From positions 1 through 64,000 of the forward strand of contig CALZEE010000004.1 of the NCBI GenBank assembly GCA_945639195.1: DNA of 64,000 nucleotides, read 5' to 3'. The notes beneath the pieces were generated by a model. That model was not told where the DNA came from. It made no database searches and was given only the letters and a program-made list of their open reading frames with translations. Shown in pieces: positions 7,436 to 15,709 of the stretch. This DNA is from an uncultured Ignatzschineria sp. (lineage in GTDB: Bacteria > Pseudomonadota > Gammaproteobacteria > Cardiobacteriales > Wohlfahrtiimonadaceae). Every line of letters starts with the position of its first letter. Position 1 is the first letter of the stretch. Made by a program: the position numbers and the translations under genes.

Positions 7436-10219
7436 CTAGGATTTTTTCTTTTTCTTGGCTGTTTTAGCTTGTTTTTCTTCATTTATTAGCTTTTCATACA
7501 ACTTAAAAAGATACTCAACTCGCTCAGTGCTATCTCTAAATGGTGAATCTCTATAGAGCTTCTCAACTGCACGATCTAGGTTTTCATGAGCTTCTAACAA
7601 ATCCGCAGGCATTTTATCAGGATCATAAAGATCGGCTAGGGTTTTAGCGGGATGACGTGCTCGTACTTTTAGTATTTCTTTAGCAAGCTCTTCAATTGCG
7701 GACCGACGTTGTGATCCTACATTCTGCGGCCATGGGAATGTGTTATACACAACAGTACCTGAATATCTATAGTCTTGCTTATGTCGTCCACCCACCATCC
7801 GCATCCAATCGTTATGTATCATAGATATTAAAACACCAAATTCATATGGTGTACCATTACAAACTATTAAAGAAGCATCGGAAGCTATGATACTAGAAGA
7901 TAATATCCCTATAGGAATATAATGCCTGTTATGTGTTGTGGTTTTAGGAATAAAGATATATTGTCCTGCATCAGGCTGCCTAATCTCACCAAAAACTGAT
8001 GGTGTACTAGCAAGCTTTCTGGTCTCTGGTCTGGTACTCATTAATCGAGATTGTTCTACTCGATTTATTCTTTCTCTAATAAATGGTATGAGATATAACT
8101 CCTCTAAAGCTATACCTAATAACCATAAACAATACCTTTCTCGCCCATTTATATACTCTTCTCCGCCAAAATATGGCTTAATCCAGCTTCTTGTTATTGG
8201 GTACTCCGTAGTTAGGAGATCTTTCTCTTCAATATTTAAAGAAAACGCTCCCCTATCATCTATCGCGATGTTACCCAATGTAATAGGGGAAACTCCCTTA
8301 CAAAGAGGTTTTGACCGACTTTTAATAAGTATGTTGTCTCCTTCCAATAAGTATGAATTAATATTAGAGACGTATTTAGAATGCCATTCTTCCCCTATGA
8401 GTTTATAAAGAATTTTATTTTTCCTTTCATTCTTACTTAAACCGATTATAACAACATATACCGAGGCCTTGTCTCTAGCATTATTTTTCCATAAAAATGA
8501 CTGGTAACAAAATGTTATAAAAACATTCAAAGAAAAAATAGGATCCCATAAAATAGTTGCTTGCTCACCTTGAGTGATTGAGTTCGTTGCAACTAAGGCC
8601 ATCTCAGCATTATTATTAGCAATATATTGAGCCCCTTTATAAAACCAAGCAGAAACATAGTCCAAGTTTCCTGCTCTACTTATTCCTGAAAAAATTAAAC
8701 CTATGTCTTCTTTTTTAAGAGCACTATCATTTTTTAATTTAGCATTACTTTCCTTTTTACTGAGTCTAGCCCCCTCAAATGGCGGATTACCAACGATATA
8801 AACTTCTTGCTCTTTATTCGCAGGACAGAACTCTTCCCAATCAATACGTAAACTATTAGCTTGTAAAATATTACCACTTTCATGTAATGGCAAAGTTGCT
8901 ATATGTGTATGTAACAATCGATTAAACTCGCAATTCATTTGATGCTCAGCTAGCCATAAAGACAACAATGCGATCTCATGAGCAAAGTCATCAATCTCAA
9001 TACCATAAAATTGATTCAATCGAATATTAGACATCATCATTTCAGGCGTTGCATTTAAAGAACTTAATGCTTGAAAAACACGAATTTCTAACTGCCTTAA
9101 CTCTTTAAATGCGATGATTAAAAAGTTACCTGAACCACAAGCAGGATCAAATACTCTAATATTCCCCAAGCGAATCAAAAGTTCTTTTAGCTTTTTCTCA
9201 CTGTGTCGACTTCTGATGAATTCTTCTTCCAATGGATTTAGAAACAATGGGCTCAATACTTTCATGATATTTGGTACAGATGTGTAGTGCTGCCCTAATC
9301 GTCGGCGCTGATTTTCATTAATCACAGCTTGGAACATTGACCCAAAGATATCAGGATTAATTTCTGACCAATTTAATGCACTACACTCCAATAGCATGCG
9401 ACGTGTACGAGCATCAAATGATGGCACGGTTTCTTCTTGTGCAAATAAACGACCGTTCACATAAGGGAAGTCTGTTAAATACTTCGGTGAGTTATCACGT
9501 AATTCAGAGTTGTTATTACTGTTGAGGATCTTAAATAATGATTGCAAAAATCCCTTTAGATCTGACCCATCTACTTGAGTTGTTTTTGCTAATGTATCGC
9601 TGAACTGATTTTTTTTAAAAATATTAGTGTCTTCAGCAAAAAAACAGAAGAGTAAGCGTGTTAGAAAAACATTCAGCGCATGGACTTCTTCATCTGTATT
9701 GATATTGTTACGATAGCGAATTAAATCAAACAAACGTCCTAATCGTTCAGCTGCTTTTACATCTGCTTCTTGATCAGAATAGTCAGCATCTTTTTTCAAA
9801 CCTGCTAAAGGTAAAAAGAAACCATACTCTTTATGTAACTCTATAAACGGACAATCTATTGATTCGTCATTTTCAACATCGTATGCCAAGATTTCTTTGT
9901 AATCTGTCACAATAATAAAAGTGATATTACGAGTTTTTATTATTGCTGATTGTCGCAGTTCATCCATTACGGTCAATAGATCTTCATTACCCAAAACAGG
10001 CTTAAAATAGATCCCTTTTTGGTTAGCTACCTCACCTTGATTGGGGTATTGAGCGACATTTATATTATCAAGATCGCCATTAACTGTTTTTTTCAGACGT
10101 GTAATTGTCGCTTTAGGCAATCCATATAAACTTAAAAAATCAAAAATGAAATTTTGATGATCTGCTAATTTCGTATATTTTTCTAACTTATCAAATATTT
10201 CAGTGTGGTTGACGGCCAT
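7436..10219 (-). CDS. Large class I N6-adenine DNA methyltransferase
   Basis: The 927-aa product has S-adenosylmethionine motif I V-F-D-P-A-C-G-S-G-N-F near residue 358 and catalytic motif IV V-G-N-P-P-F near residue 478, the order of gamma-class adenine methyltransferases. A preceding G-Q-H-Y-T-S segment is typical of HsdM/MmeI-like enzymes. The long C-terminal region (about 650-880) probably recognises the target, and the tail is Lys-rich. I see no convincing PD-(D/E)XK nuclease in the N-terminus, so cutting would have to come from another subunit such as the GIY-YIG protein. First gene of the defence operon; a hairpin just upstream covers its Shine-Dalgarno region. Confidence 0.85.
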   Translation of the reverse strand: MAVNHTEIFDKLEKYTKLADHQNFIFDFLSLYGLPKATITRLKKTVNGDLDNINVAQYPNQGEVANQKGIYFKPVLGNEDLLTVMDELRQSAIIKTRNITFIIVTDYKEILAYDVENDESIDCPFIELHKEYGFFLPLAGLKKDADYSDQEADVKAAERLGRLFDLIRYRNNINTDEEVHALNVFLTRLLFCFFAEDTNIFKKNQFSDTLAKTTQVDGSDLKGFLQSLFKILNSNNNSELRDNSPKYLTDFPYVNGRLFAQEETVPSFDARTRRMLLECSALNWSEINPDIFGSMFQAVINENQRRRLGQHYTSVPNIMKVLSPLFLNPLEEEFIRSRHSEKKLKELLIRLGNIRVFDPACGSGNFLIIAFKELRQLEIRVFQALSSLNATPEMMMSNIRLNQFYGIEIDDFAHEIALLSLWLAEHQMNCEFNRLLHTHIATLPLHESGNILQANSLRIDWEEFCPANKEQEVYIVGNPPFEGARLSKKESNAKLKNDSALKKEDIGLIFSGISRAGNLDYVSAWFYKGAQYIANNNAEMALVATNSITQGEQATILWDPIFSLNVFITFCYQSFLWKNNARDKASVYVVIIGLSKNERKNKILYKLIGEEWHSKYVSNINSYLLEGDNILIKSRSKPLCKGVSPITLGNIAIDDRGAFSLNIEEKDLLTTEYPITRSWIKPYFGGEEYINGRERYCLWLLGIALEELYLIPFIRERINRVEQSRLMSTRPETRKLASTPSVFGEIRQPDAGQYIFIPKTTTHNRHYIPIGILSSSIIASDASLIVCNGTPYEFGVLISMIHNDWMRMVGGRHKQDYRYSGTVVYNTFPWPQNVGSQRRSAIEELAKEILKVRARHPAKTLADLYDPDKMPADLLEAHENLDRAVEKLYRDSPFRDSTERVEYLFKLYEKLINEEKQAKTAKKKKKS

Positions 10220-10225
10220 ATCTAG

Positions 10226-10261
10226 CTACCCATAAATGTTATTAATTAAATTTATAGGTAG
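10226..10261 (-). promoter_or_regulatory. Inverted repeat covering the methyltransferase ribosome-binding site
   Basis: Arms 10226-10237 and 10250-10261 are 12 bp each with one mismatch and a 12-bp loop. In the minus-strand transcript the second arm contains GGGUAG, 7 nt before the start codon at 10219, so the hairpin would mask the ribosome-binding site. It could also be a protein operator. It lies in the 220-bp spacer between two divergent genes, where both promoters must be. Confidence 0.4.
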
Positions 10262-10439
10262 TTTATCATCGCTAAAGAAACATGGCTAACAGGTTGCCTT
10301 AGAACAACATATATCTTACTTATTTATTGGTTTATTAATTAAGGTTTATAGAGAAATAAAGGCTTTAAATATCACGCTTAATCATGTTTTATAGTTTAAA
10401 CTGAATAATATTCTCATTTTATATAGGTAAAGATGAACA

Positions 10440-11687
10440 ATGTTCAAAGTCATTTATACAGGTACAGATAAAAATCAACTGTTACAAGATTATTGGTCAA
10501 TGAATGCCCAAGGTAAACATGTATATTCTAAGAATGATTTATCTATTAAATTTAATAGTCCGGTGCATAAGTTAGATGAATTAGTAAGGAATCTAGGATA
10601 TGCAGTAATTACAGATGCTTCTGTTTTTTGCCCTCAATGCAATCAGCCACATCAATATTTCAGCAGGAGGGATTTAGATGACCTAATAACAGAAAATACA
10701 GTTTGTTCAAATTGCCTATCTTCTAATATTGACCAAACTATTCATGATGAATATCTATATCTCGCATCAACCATTGAAACTTACTATAAAATTTTGGAGA
10801 ATAATCAGAAAAAGTTGAGATATCCAGATACGGCTCAGCTAATTAACTCGCTCAGTTTATTAGAAATGATTTTTCTATATAACATCATTAATGAAGTGAA
10901 TCCTAGAGATATGGGAGAACTTGGCCTCAAAGCCTTTTCAAAATTCCTTCATAGTGAGCCATATAACAATATCGTAATCAAAAGCTTAATCCAAAAAGAG
11001 GTGCTTTCGTATACGCCAGATGAAACTATCAATCAACGTTTATTAGATTTTGACTTTCTTTGTGATCAATATAAAAATCGCGTATCTGATTCAAATACTG
11101 TACGCATTTGCCAAAAACTCACTGGTCCAATTATATCTACCCCAAACTATGCTTTGTGGAAAAATGATCTTATTTGGAGGCCTAGCGACTATACCTTCGA
11201 AGAGTTTTCAAAACTACTGCTTCTAAAAATTGAAGGCTATCAGATTAAATTCACAGATCTTGAACAAATATCGATATATTTAAAACAAAAAAGGGACAGT
11301 GAAGTATTATTTATATCTCAAAATATTGAGTATAATCATAAAGTTAAAGTAAATAAAAACCTCGCATTTGAAGCTAAATCCAAAGAACTATGCGAGCATT
11401 ACAACATTAAAATGATCTATGGCTATTTTTTAGCAGCTATGAATCTAAGCCTAATTGCCTTGGATCATTATCCTGATATTAAGAGAAGGAAAATTATGAA
11501 TTCAGTTTACTCTAACTGTCTCATTAGCAATAAAATTGCTCATTTTTATGAAAGAAATATGCCTAGTAACTATAACTACTCTAAAAACATTTCATTTATA
11601 GAGGCTAAGTACAACTTAGAGGATATTTGGCTAGCAACACCTGTAAATAAATTTATTTCTGTATTAATCAAAAAAATAAGCAGATAA
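10440..11687 (+). CDS. Uncharacterised zinc-ribbon protein
   Basis: I do not recognise this 415-aa family. Near residue 63 it has C-P-Q-C, and about 28 residues later C-S-N-C, a four-Cys zinc-ribbon pattern. The rest looks alpha-helical with no signal peptide or membrane segment. It is the only plus-strand gene in the island, divergent from the methyltransferase and convergent with the CRISPR array 66 bp downstream. Codon use is AT-rich like the island. It might be a regulator or another defence gene; nothing in the sequence decides this. The start at 10440 has only a weak AGG about 12 nt upstream. Confidence 0.75.
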   Translation: MFKVIYTGTDKNQLLQDYWSMNAQGKHVYSKNDLSIKFNSPVHKLDELVRNLGYAVITDASVFCPQCNQPHQYFSRRDLDDLITENTVCSNCLSSNIDQTIHDEYLYLASTIETYYKILENNQKKLRYPDTAQLINSLSLLEMIFLYNIINEVNPRDMGELGLKAFSKFLHSEPYNNIVIKSLIQKEVLSYTPDETINQRLLDFDFLCDQYKNRVSDSNTVRICQKLTGPIISTPNYALWKNDLIWRPSDYTFEEFSKLLLLKIEGYQIKFTDLEQISIYLKQKRDSEVLFISQNIEYNHKVKVNKNLAFEAKSKELCEHYNIKMIYGYFLAAMNLSLIALDHYPDIKRRKIMNSVYSNCLISNKIAHFYERNMPSNYNYSKNISFIEAKYNLEDIWLATPVNKFISVLIKKISR

Positions 11688-11753
11688 AATCCTTCTTTTA
11701 AAAATATCTATACAATGACATATTTTTATATGCCTCTTTAGGTATTCTCATAC

Positions 11754-11841
11754 CTTTTAAACCACCTATTCAGCGGCACACAGCTCCAGTATTCAACTGA
11801 TTCTCGACTATTTCTTCAAAACCACCTATTCAGCGGCACAC
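11754..11841 (-). CRISPR. Minimal type I-F CRISPR array: two repeats, one spacer
   Basis: Two 28-bp repeats (11754-11781 and 11814-11841) flank one 32-bp spacer (11782-11813), giving the 60-bp period of type I-F arrays. They are identical over 23 bp and differ at two positions near one end. Read on the minus strand, positions 6-10 (CCGCT) pair with 16-20 (GGTGG), including two G-U pairs, around the loop GAATA. This is the type I-F repeat geometry, with Cas6f expected to cut after position 20. The 8-nt handles are TTTTGAAG before the spacer and TTTAAAAG at the terminal repeat. The array lies 130 bp downstream of cas6f on the same strand. No third repeat is visible on either side. Confidence 0.85.
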
Positions 11842-11970
11842 TATAGATTATATGAGAAGACTCTTGCAAAGCCAATACATTCAAAAAAATAGCGAACAAA
11901 AACCTTTATTTTCACATGCAAGATAGGTCATTGATATTATTTTAGTTTTTATTGTCGTGAGAAATAAGGG

Positions 11971-12582
11971 TTAAAACTCTGGTACGGTTGATTCAATACT
12001 TAATCCATAGGATGAAAAAGAAATATCAGTACTTGATTGACTCACTTCGACCCTTTCAATATACAATCTCACACACTGCTCTGTAGTGGCGCTACTAATA
12101 TACAAATAAGGTAGAGTGATTTCTGTCATTTTCCAATGTTGATAGCCTAACACTGCTTCTTCATACGTAATATTTTCTTGTGCAGCCTTATAAGATGCAT
12201 ACCTCTTGATTTTCTTATTTATAGCTCGATACCCATTGATACGCTTACGCTTATAAATAGCATACCGATGAGTATTTTTGGGTATTTCCCTAATAGAGGC
12301 TATATGAATGTAATCCAACCAAGGCTTTAAATATTGAACTAAATTAATCTGCTCAAGCACTGAACTAATAGGGGCAAAGACTCTTAATTTTCTACCTAAC
12401 ATCTGAATATTGTGAGTTTTGTCCGATTGATATTCAGGAAAAGATACACCTATATTTTTCTGCCCATGTACATTCCTAGCTTCTACTAATCTCAAATGCA
12501 ATTGATCATAAATTTTTGACCATAGTTTATGCAATGAAATATCTCTGTTATCCAACAAAGTTAATTCAATATAATACTTCAT
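11971..12582 (-). CDS. cas6f: Cas6f (Csy4) crRNA endonuclease
   Basis: The 203-aa product aligns by eye over its full length with Pseudomonas Csy4: N-terminal Y-Y-I-E-L-T-L, I-G-V-S-F-P-E, L-G-R-K-L-R-V, and the C-terminal S-S-Y-G-L-S followed by a V-P-x-F end. The catalytic His29 of Csy4 is matched by His29 here (D-Q-L-H-L-R-L), and the Ser/Thr-rich Y-I-S-S-A-T-T stretch sits where the active-site Ser is. It cleaves the repeat hairpin and stays bound to the crRNA 3' end. It starts 11 bp after cas5fv and is the last gene before the array. An Arg/Lys-rich helix (about 110-130) fits RNA binding. Confidence 0.93.
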   Translation of the reverse strand: MKYYIELTLLDNRDISLHKLWSKIYDQLHLRLVEARNVHGQKNIGVSFPEYQSDKTHNIQMLGRKLRVFAPISSVLEQINLVQYLKPWLDYIHIASIREIPKNTHRYAIYKRKRINGYRAINKKIKRYASYKAAQENITYEEAVLGYQHWKMTEITLPYLYISSATTEQCVRLYIERVEVSQSSTDISFSSYGLSIESTVPEF

Positions 12583-12593
12583 ATATTAATCCT

Positions 12594-13604
12594 TTAAATT
12601 AAAATATCAGAAACATAAGCTAATCCTTTTTTACCCAAATAAAAGGTTGAAACTCCAGCATTATCAATTAGACTCTGTAATTCTTTTGCTTGAGATTCCG
12701 ATATATTTAAATTAATCGTTAGTTGTCCACTCGCCTTAGTTAGCATAGACATCACTTCACCTTCACCTTTTTTCTTAACCCTAGATACGTAAGGATTACC
12801 CCAAACAATTTTTTCTGATCCAGTTGAAAATCTTTTCATGAAATTTTTAGGGGTAAAACTATTATGGGAAATACCTGTTAATCCGCCTCTAGGAGCTCTT
12901 ATCAACTTGGTATCATAGCATTCAGATAATAGATCTAATTTTAAATATAAAGCGGAACAATACAATGGAAGTACTCGAACATGATTATTTAACTCTTTTA
13001 ATGAAAACTTAGAGTATAAGCTAGATAATTTTACAGCCGCTTGTTGAATTTCAGTATTCACTAGTATATTAATTTTCTTAATTTCCTCGAATCGTTGCAA
13101 TATCTGTAATGGATCAAGTACAGGATCTACCATGGGCTCAATAGGTTCATCGTTAATAAAGCGTAGTAATTCACTTAAATCCATCCATAAAACACTCCAA
13201 AACTCTTTGGCATAAATAGCCTCTAACCAAGGATCAGCCGTCTTAATTAATCCTGTAAATGAATTTTGATCTGTGTTACCTGTAAGATTACGAATATATA
13301 CAACTTCACTACTGACAAGTGGCAGATCGATAATATCGCTATCTTGTAATATAGACTCGATTTCAGAGAAATAATAATCTGGTTTTAATCTTGCTTGATA
13401 TAGTTTTCCTTGTTCTCCTATTAAGCGATTTAATATCCCCATTACAGTATCTTTTGTAACTCGCCGTTGGATATAGTTGTTTGGGTTATTTAATAACCTC
13501 ATAGATGCAATAAAATTACGACCTTTGCTAGGTGGCTTTTCATTATTAGAACCATTTAAGAAAGAATTTCTCCATGAAGCTTCGTATTCAATAATGATTT
13601 GCAT
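12594..13604 (-). CDS. cas5fv: Cas5fv, type I-F2 (I-Fv) Cascade subunit
   Basis: A 336-aa protein. From memory it matches the Cas5 of the Shewanella putrefaciens I-Fv system: opening I-I-E-Y-E-A-S-W-R-N-S-F-L, D-T-V-M-G-I-L-N-R-L-I-G, Y-I-R-N-L-T-G-N-T-D-Q-N-S-F-T-G, and the end Y-L-G-K-K-G-L-A-Y-V. In that system Cas5fv caps the crRNA 5' handle and uses an inserted helical domain to read the PAM and hold the DNA, replacing Cas8f. No Cas8 gene is present here, consistent with this variant. It lies 11 bp after cas7fv. Subtype is assigned from remembered sequence, not a search. Confidence 0.82.
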   Translation of the reverse strand: MQIIIEYEASWRNSFLNGSNNEKPPSKGRNFIASMRLLNNPNNYIQRRVTKDTVMGILNRLIGEQGKLYQARLKPDYYFSEIESILQDSDIIDLPLVSSEVVYIRNLTGNTDQNSFTGLIKTADPWLEAIYAKEFWSVLWMDLSELLRFINDEPIEPMVDPVLDPLQILQRFEEIKKINILVNTEIQQAAVKLSSLYSKFSLKELNNHVRVLPLYCSALYLKLDLLSECYDTKLIRAPRGGLTGISHNSFTPKNFMKRFSTGSEKIVWGNPYVSRVKKKGEGEVMSMLTKASGQLTINLNISESQAKELQSLIDNAGVSTFYLGKKGLAYVSDILI

Positions 13605-13615
13605 AAAATCATCCT

Positions 13616-14599
13616 TTATTCTGCTTTAAAATACACCGCGTATTCTTGCTGTAATTCATTGTTAACCAAATGATAAGGATTCCGTTTGATACGCATCATC
13701 TTATTACTATCGTTGTAGTCTACATCTAATGTTTCTACATACATATAACCCTGAGCTTGTTGAATAACCAGGTTTTCAAGCATATTTAAAGTCTCTTTTA
13801 CCAGAATGTCTATAGAAATATTATTTAATAAAATTCCAGCCTCCCCTTCATGATAAATAGTTCCTTGTCGAACATAATTAGAGTGAAAAGTAACTTTAGC
13901 TTCTCGAGTAGAATCTAAGCTTTGAATAAATTCTTGAATACGTTCAGCAACTTGATAACCCTCCTCTTCGTGAATAATCATCGAAGCTCGATCAAACTTT
14001 TTATCGAGAGAGATAAACTGTAGTTTTTCAATATTAATGGAGCCGTATGCAATATATTCAGTGTCACCAAACGTTGTTCTTGAGAAAAAGCTATTACTTG
14101 CTACTTCATTACCATCTTTATTAAATTTTCTTTCTTTAGGTCCAGATCGACTCATTTGCTCAAAATTACCGTTATGTAGTTGATCCACAAAATCACTGAG
14201 AAATAATGGGCTAGCTCGGTGACATTGACTTTCTGGGACAGCATAACCACGGATTAAACCCGTTATTGATGCTAACGTCTCTATTAAATTATGACTTTTT
14301 ATATAATGAGAATCATAAGCATGATCACGAAACAAGTGATGGCGAATACAATTTTGGCTAATATAGAGAGGTGTTTCTTCGAAGTTTATATCATTTGCTT
14401 TTTTTAAGTATTTATAACCTGTCTCTAATTTAACTTTACCTGATAAGCTCGAATAACCCCGTAACTTAGGCAATATATGATTTTTAACAGTTAAACCGTT
14501 ATCTAACATTAAGCTAGTTGAACCATTCCAATTTACAACCCCATGCCCATAAGCGAGAATTCTAAAATCTACACTTTTTATACCTGTTATTTTGCCCAT
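13616..14599 (-). CDS. cas7fv: Cas7fv, type I-F2 (I-Fv) Cascade backbone
   Basis: The 327-aa product has I-F variant Cas7 signatures: T-G-I-K-S-V-D-F near the start, [36 protein letters not shown], and [12 protein letters not shown] near the end. Cas7fv polymerises along the spacer part of the crRNA. The start is set at ATG 14599 because AAGGAG lies 7 nt upstream, inside the end of greB, and because family members begin at this point. The frame is open to 14632. Only one base separates it from the greB stop, so greB and cas7fv are probably translationally coupled. Confidence 0.87.
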   Translation of the reverse strand: MGKITGIKSVDFRILAYGHGVVNWNGSTSLMLDNGLTVKNHILPKLRGYSSLSGKVKLETGYKYLKKANDINFEETPLYISQNCIRHHLFRDHAYDSHYIKSHNLIETLASITGLIRGYAVPESQCHRASPLFLSDFVDQLHNGNFEQMSRSGPKERKFNKDGNEVASNSFFSRTTFGDTEYIAYGSINIEKLQFISLDKKFDRASMIIHEEEGYQVAERIQEFIQSLDSTREAKVTFHSNYVRQGTIYHEGEAGILLNNISIDILVKETLNMLENLVIQQAQGYMYVETLDVDYNDSNKMMRIKRNPYHLVNNELQQEYAVYFKAE

Positions 14600-14600
14600 A

Positions 14601-15095
14601 TCATTTCTCCTTAGAGTCAATAACATTGGCATATTTAATATTTATTATTGTCCAAAACTTTGTTCCTTCCGGAGTAACAATCTCGACATCATCATCCTCT
14701 TCTTTACCCAAACATGCTTTAGCCATAGGGGAATTTAAAGAGATGTATTTACTATTCTGATAGATTTCTTCATTGCCAACGATCCGAAATGTCAATTCCT
14801 GACCATCTTCATCCTCTAGCGTAACCCACGCACCAAAATATGCTTTACCTTCTTGTTGAGGGTTATATTCAACCTTTTGAGCATCATCAAAAAGCTTAGT
14901 TAAGAATCGAATGCGTCTATCAATTTCCCGCAATTTACGTTTATTGTAGGTGTAATCTGCATTTTCAGACCTATCGCCCAAGCTTGCCGCCCAAGAGACA
15001 ATTCTTGTTATTTCTGGACGTTCCGTCCGATGAAGATAATTCAATTCGTCTAGTAGTTTTTGGTAGCCTTCGGCTGTTAATAGCTTTCTATTCAT
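14601..15095 (-). CDS. greB: GreB transcript-cleavage factor carried by the island
   Basis: A complete 164-aa GreA/GreB-family protein. The N-terminal coiled coil has the tip motif G-D-R-S-E-N-A-D-Y with the Asp and Glu needed to stimulate RNA cleavage by backtracked RNA polymerase. The C-terminal FKBP-like domain has [17 protein letters not shown] and N-S-P-M-A-K-A. Its C-terminal part differs at about half of positions from the host greB remnant at 19858-20220, so it arrived with the island. The ATG overlaps the gmtX stop (ATGA) and cas7fv starts one base after its stop. It probably replaces the greB function destroyed by the insertion; a role with the cas genes is possible. Confidence 0.9.
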   Translation of the reverse strand: MNRKLLTAEGYQKLLDELNYLHRTERPEITRIVSWAASLGDRSENADYTYNKRKLREIDRRIRFLTKLFDDAQKVEYNPQQEGKAYFGAWVTLEDEDGQELTFRIVGNEEIYQNSKYISLNSPMAKACLGKEEDDDVEIVTPEGTKFWTIINIKYANVIDSKEK

Positions 15096-15706
15096 GATAA
15101 ATGTTCCAATGCTTTTCGTATGGCGTCTAATGTACCAGTCTTAAATACTGGTTTATTCTGTTCATTCACTAAGGCGCCATACCCTGTTTCAGATAGGCGC
15201 CATTTCTCCTGAAATTCAGTACTTAGCAAGTGTTTTAAAGCTCTAACTTCTAATTCTGTTAGTTTAAAATTCACAGAAGGGTATGCTTCTCCCTTGTGAT
15301 CATAAACATCTATTCGTTGCTTAGGGGGAATCATCTCATTAATCATTGTTTTTGCCTCCTTAAGTTCCGAGGCCAATATTCTAACCAATATTTGATGCTT
15401 AGGGCTATCTATCTCAGAAATCCAGTCCTCTTCTGTCTTTGATGTTTTTCTCAATGCCTTTAACGGTTGGACAGAATCTGAAAAGGATTGAATTAAAGCT
15501 CGATATTTTTCTCCGGTTTTATTACGGATACTTTGAGCCTTTGGTACGCCTCTTTTATGTCCTAACCGAGCAATTGTTGCAATCGAGAAATCTGTTAGTC
15601 CTCGTTCTTTTTGCTCCAAGCAAATTTCATAAATAGCATCTAATGATTCTTGGATTTTATTGGAAGAGCCCGATTTCAAGGTCTCTAATAACGCTTTAGA
15701 ATCCAT
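15092..15706 (-). CDS. gmtX: Third trio gene, GmtX-like
   Basis: A 204-aa protein located directly after two tyrosine recombinases (3 bp gap) and overlapping greB by 4 bp. The first 80 residues look like a helix-turn-helix DNA-binding module (D-F-S-I-A-T-I-A-R-L-G, then K-A-Q-S-I-R-N-K-T-G-E-K-Y-R-A-L-I). A charged helical middle and a short C-terminal domain follow. Gene order, size and N-terminal pattern fit GmtX of gamma-mobile-trio elements; the positional equivalent in Tn554 is TnpC, which affects transposition frequency and orientation. The family call rests on context and memory and has moderate certainty. Confidence 0.6.
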   Translation of the reverse strand: MDSKALLETLKSGSSNKIQESLDAIYEICLEQKERGLTDFSIATIARLGHKRGVPKAQSIRNKTGEKYRALIQSFSDSVQPLKALRKTSKTEEDWISEIDSPKHQILVRILASELKEAKTMINEMIPPKQRIDVYDHKGEAYPSVNFKLTELEVRALKHLLSTEFQEKWRLSETGYGALVNEQNKPVFKTGTLDAIRKALEHLS

Positions 15707-15709
15707 ATA

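Noticed and set aside
7436..10219. Single-chain restriction-modification enzyme of the MmeI type
   Set aside because: The methyltransferase and target-recognition parts fit, but I see no convincing PD-(D/E)XK nuclease at the N-terminus.
10440..11687. TniQ-like transposition protein
   Set aside because: The Cys pattern alone recalls TniQ zinc ribbons, but the typical TniQ N-terminal motifs and helix-turn-helix arrangement are not visible.
11694..11721. Possible third CRISPR repeat next to the array
   Set aside because: Only the first dozen A/T-rich bases resemble the repeat edge; the hairpin part is absent, so it is outside the array.
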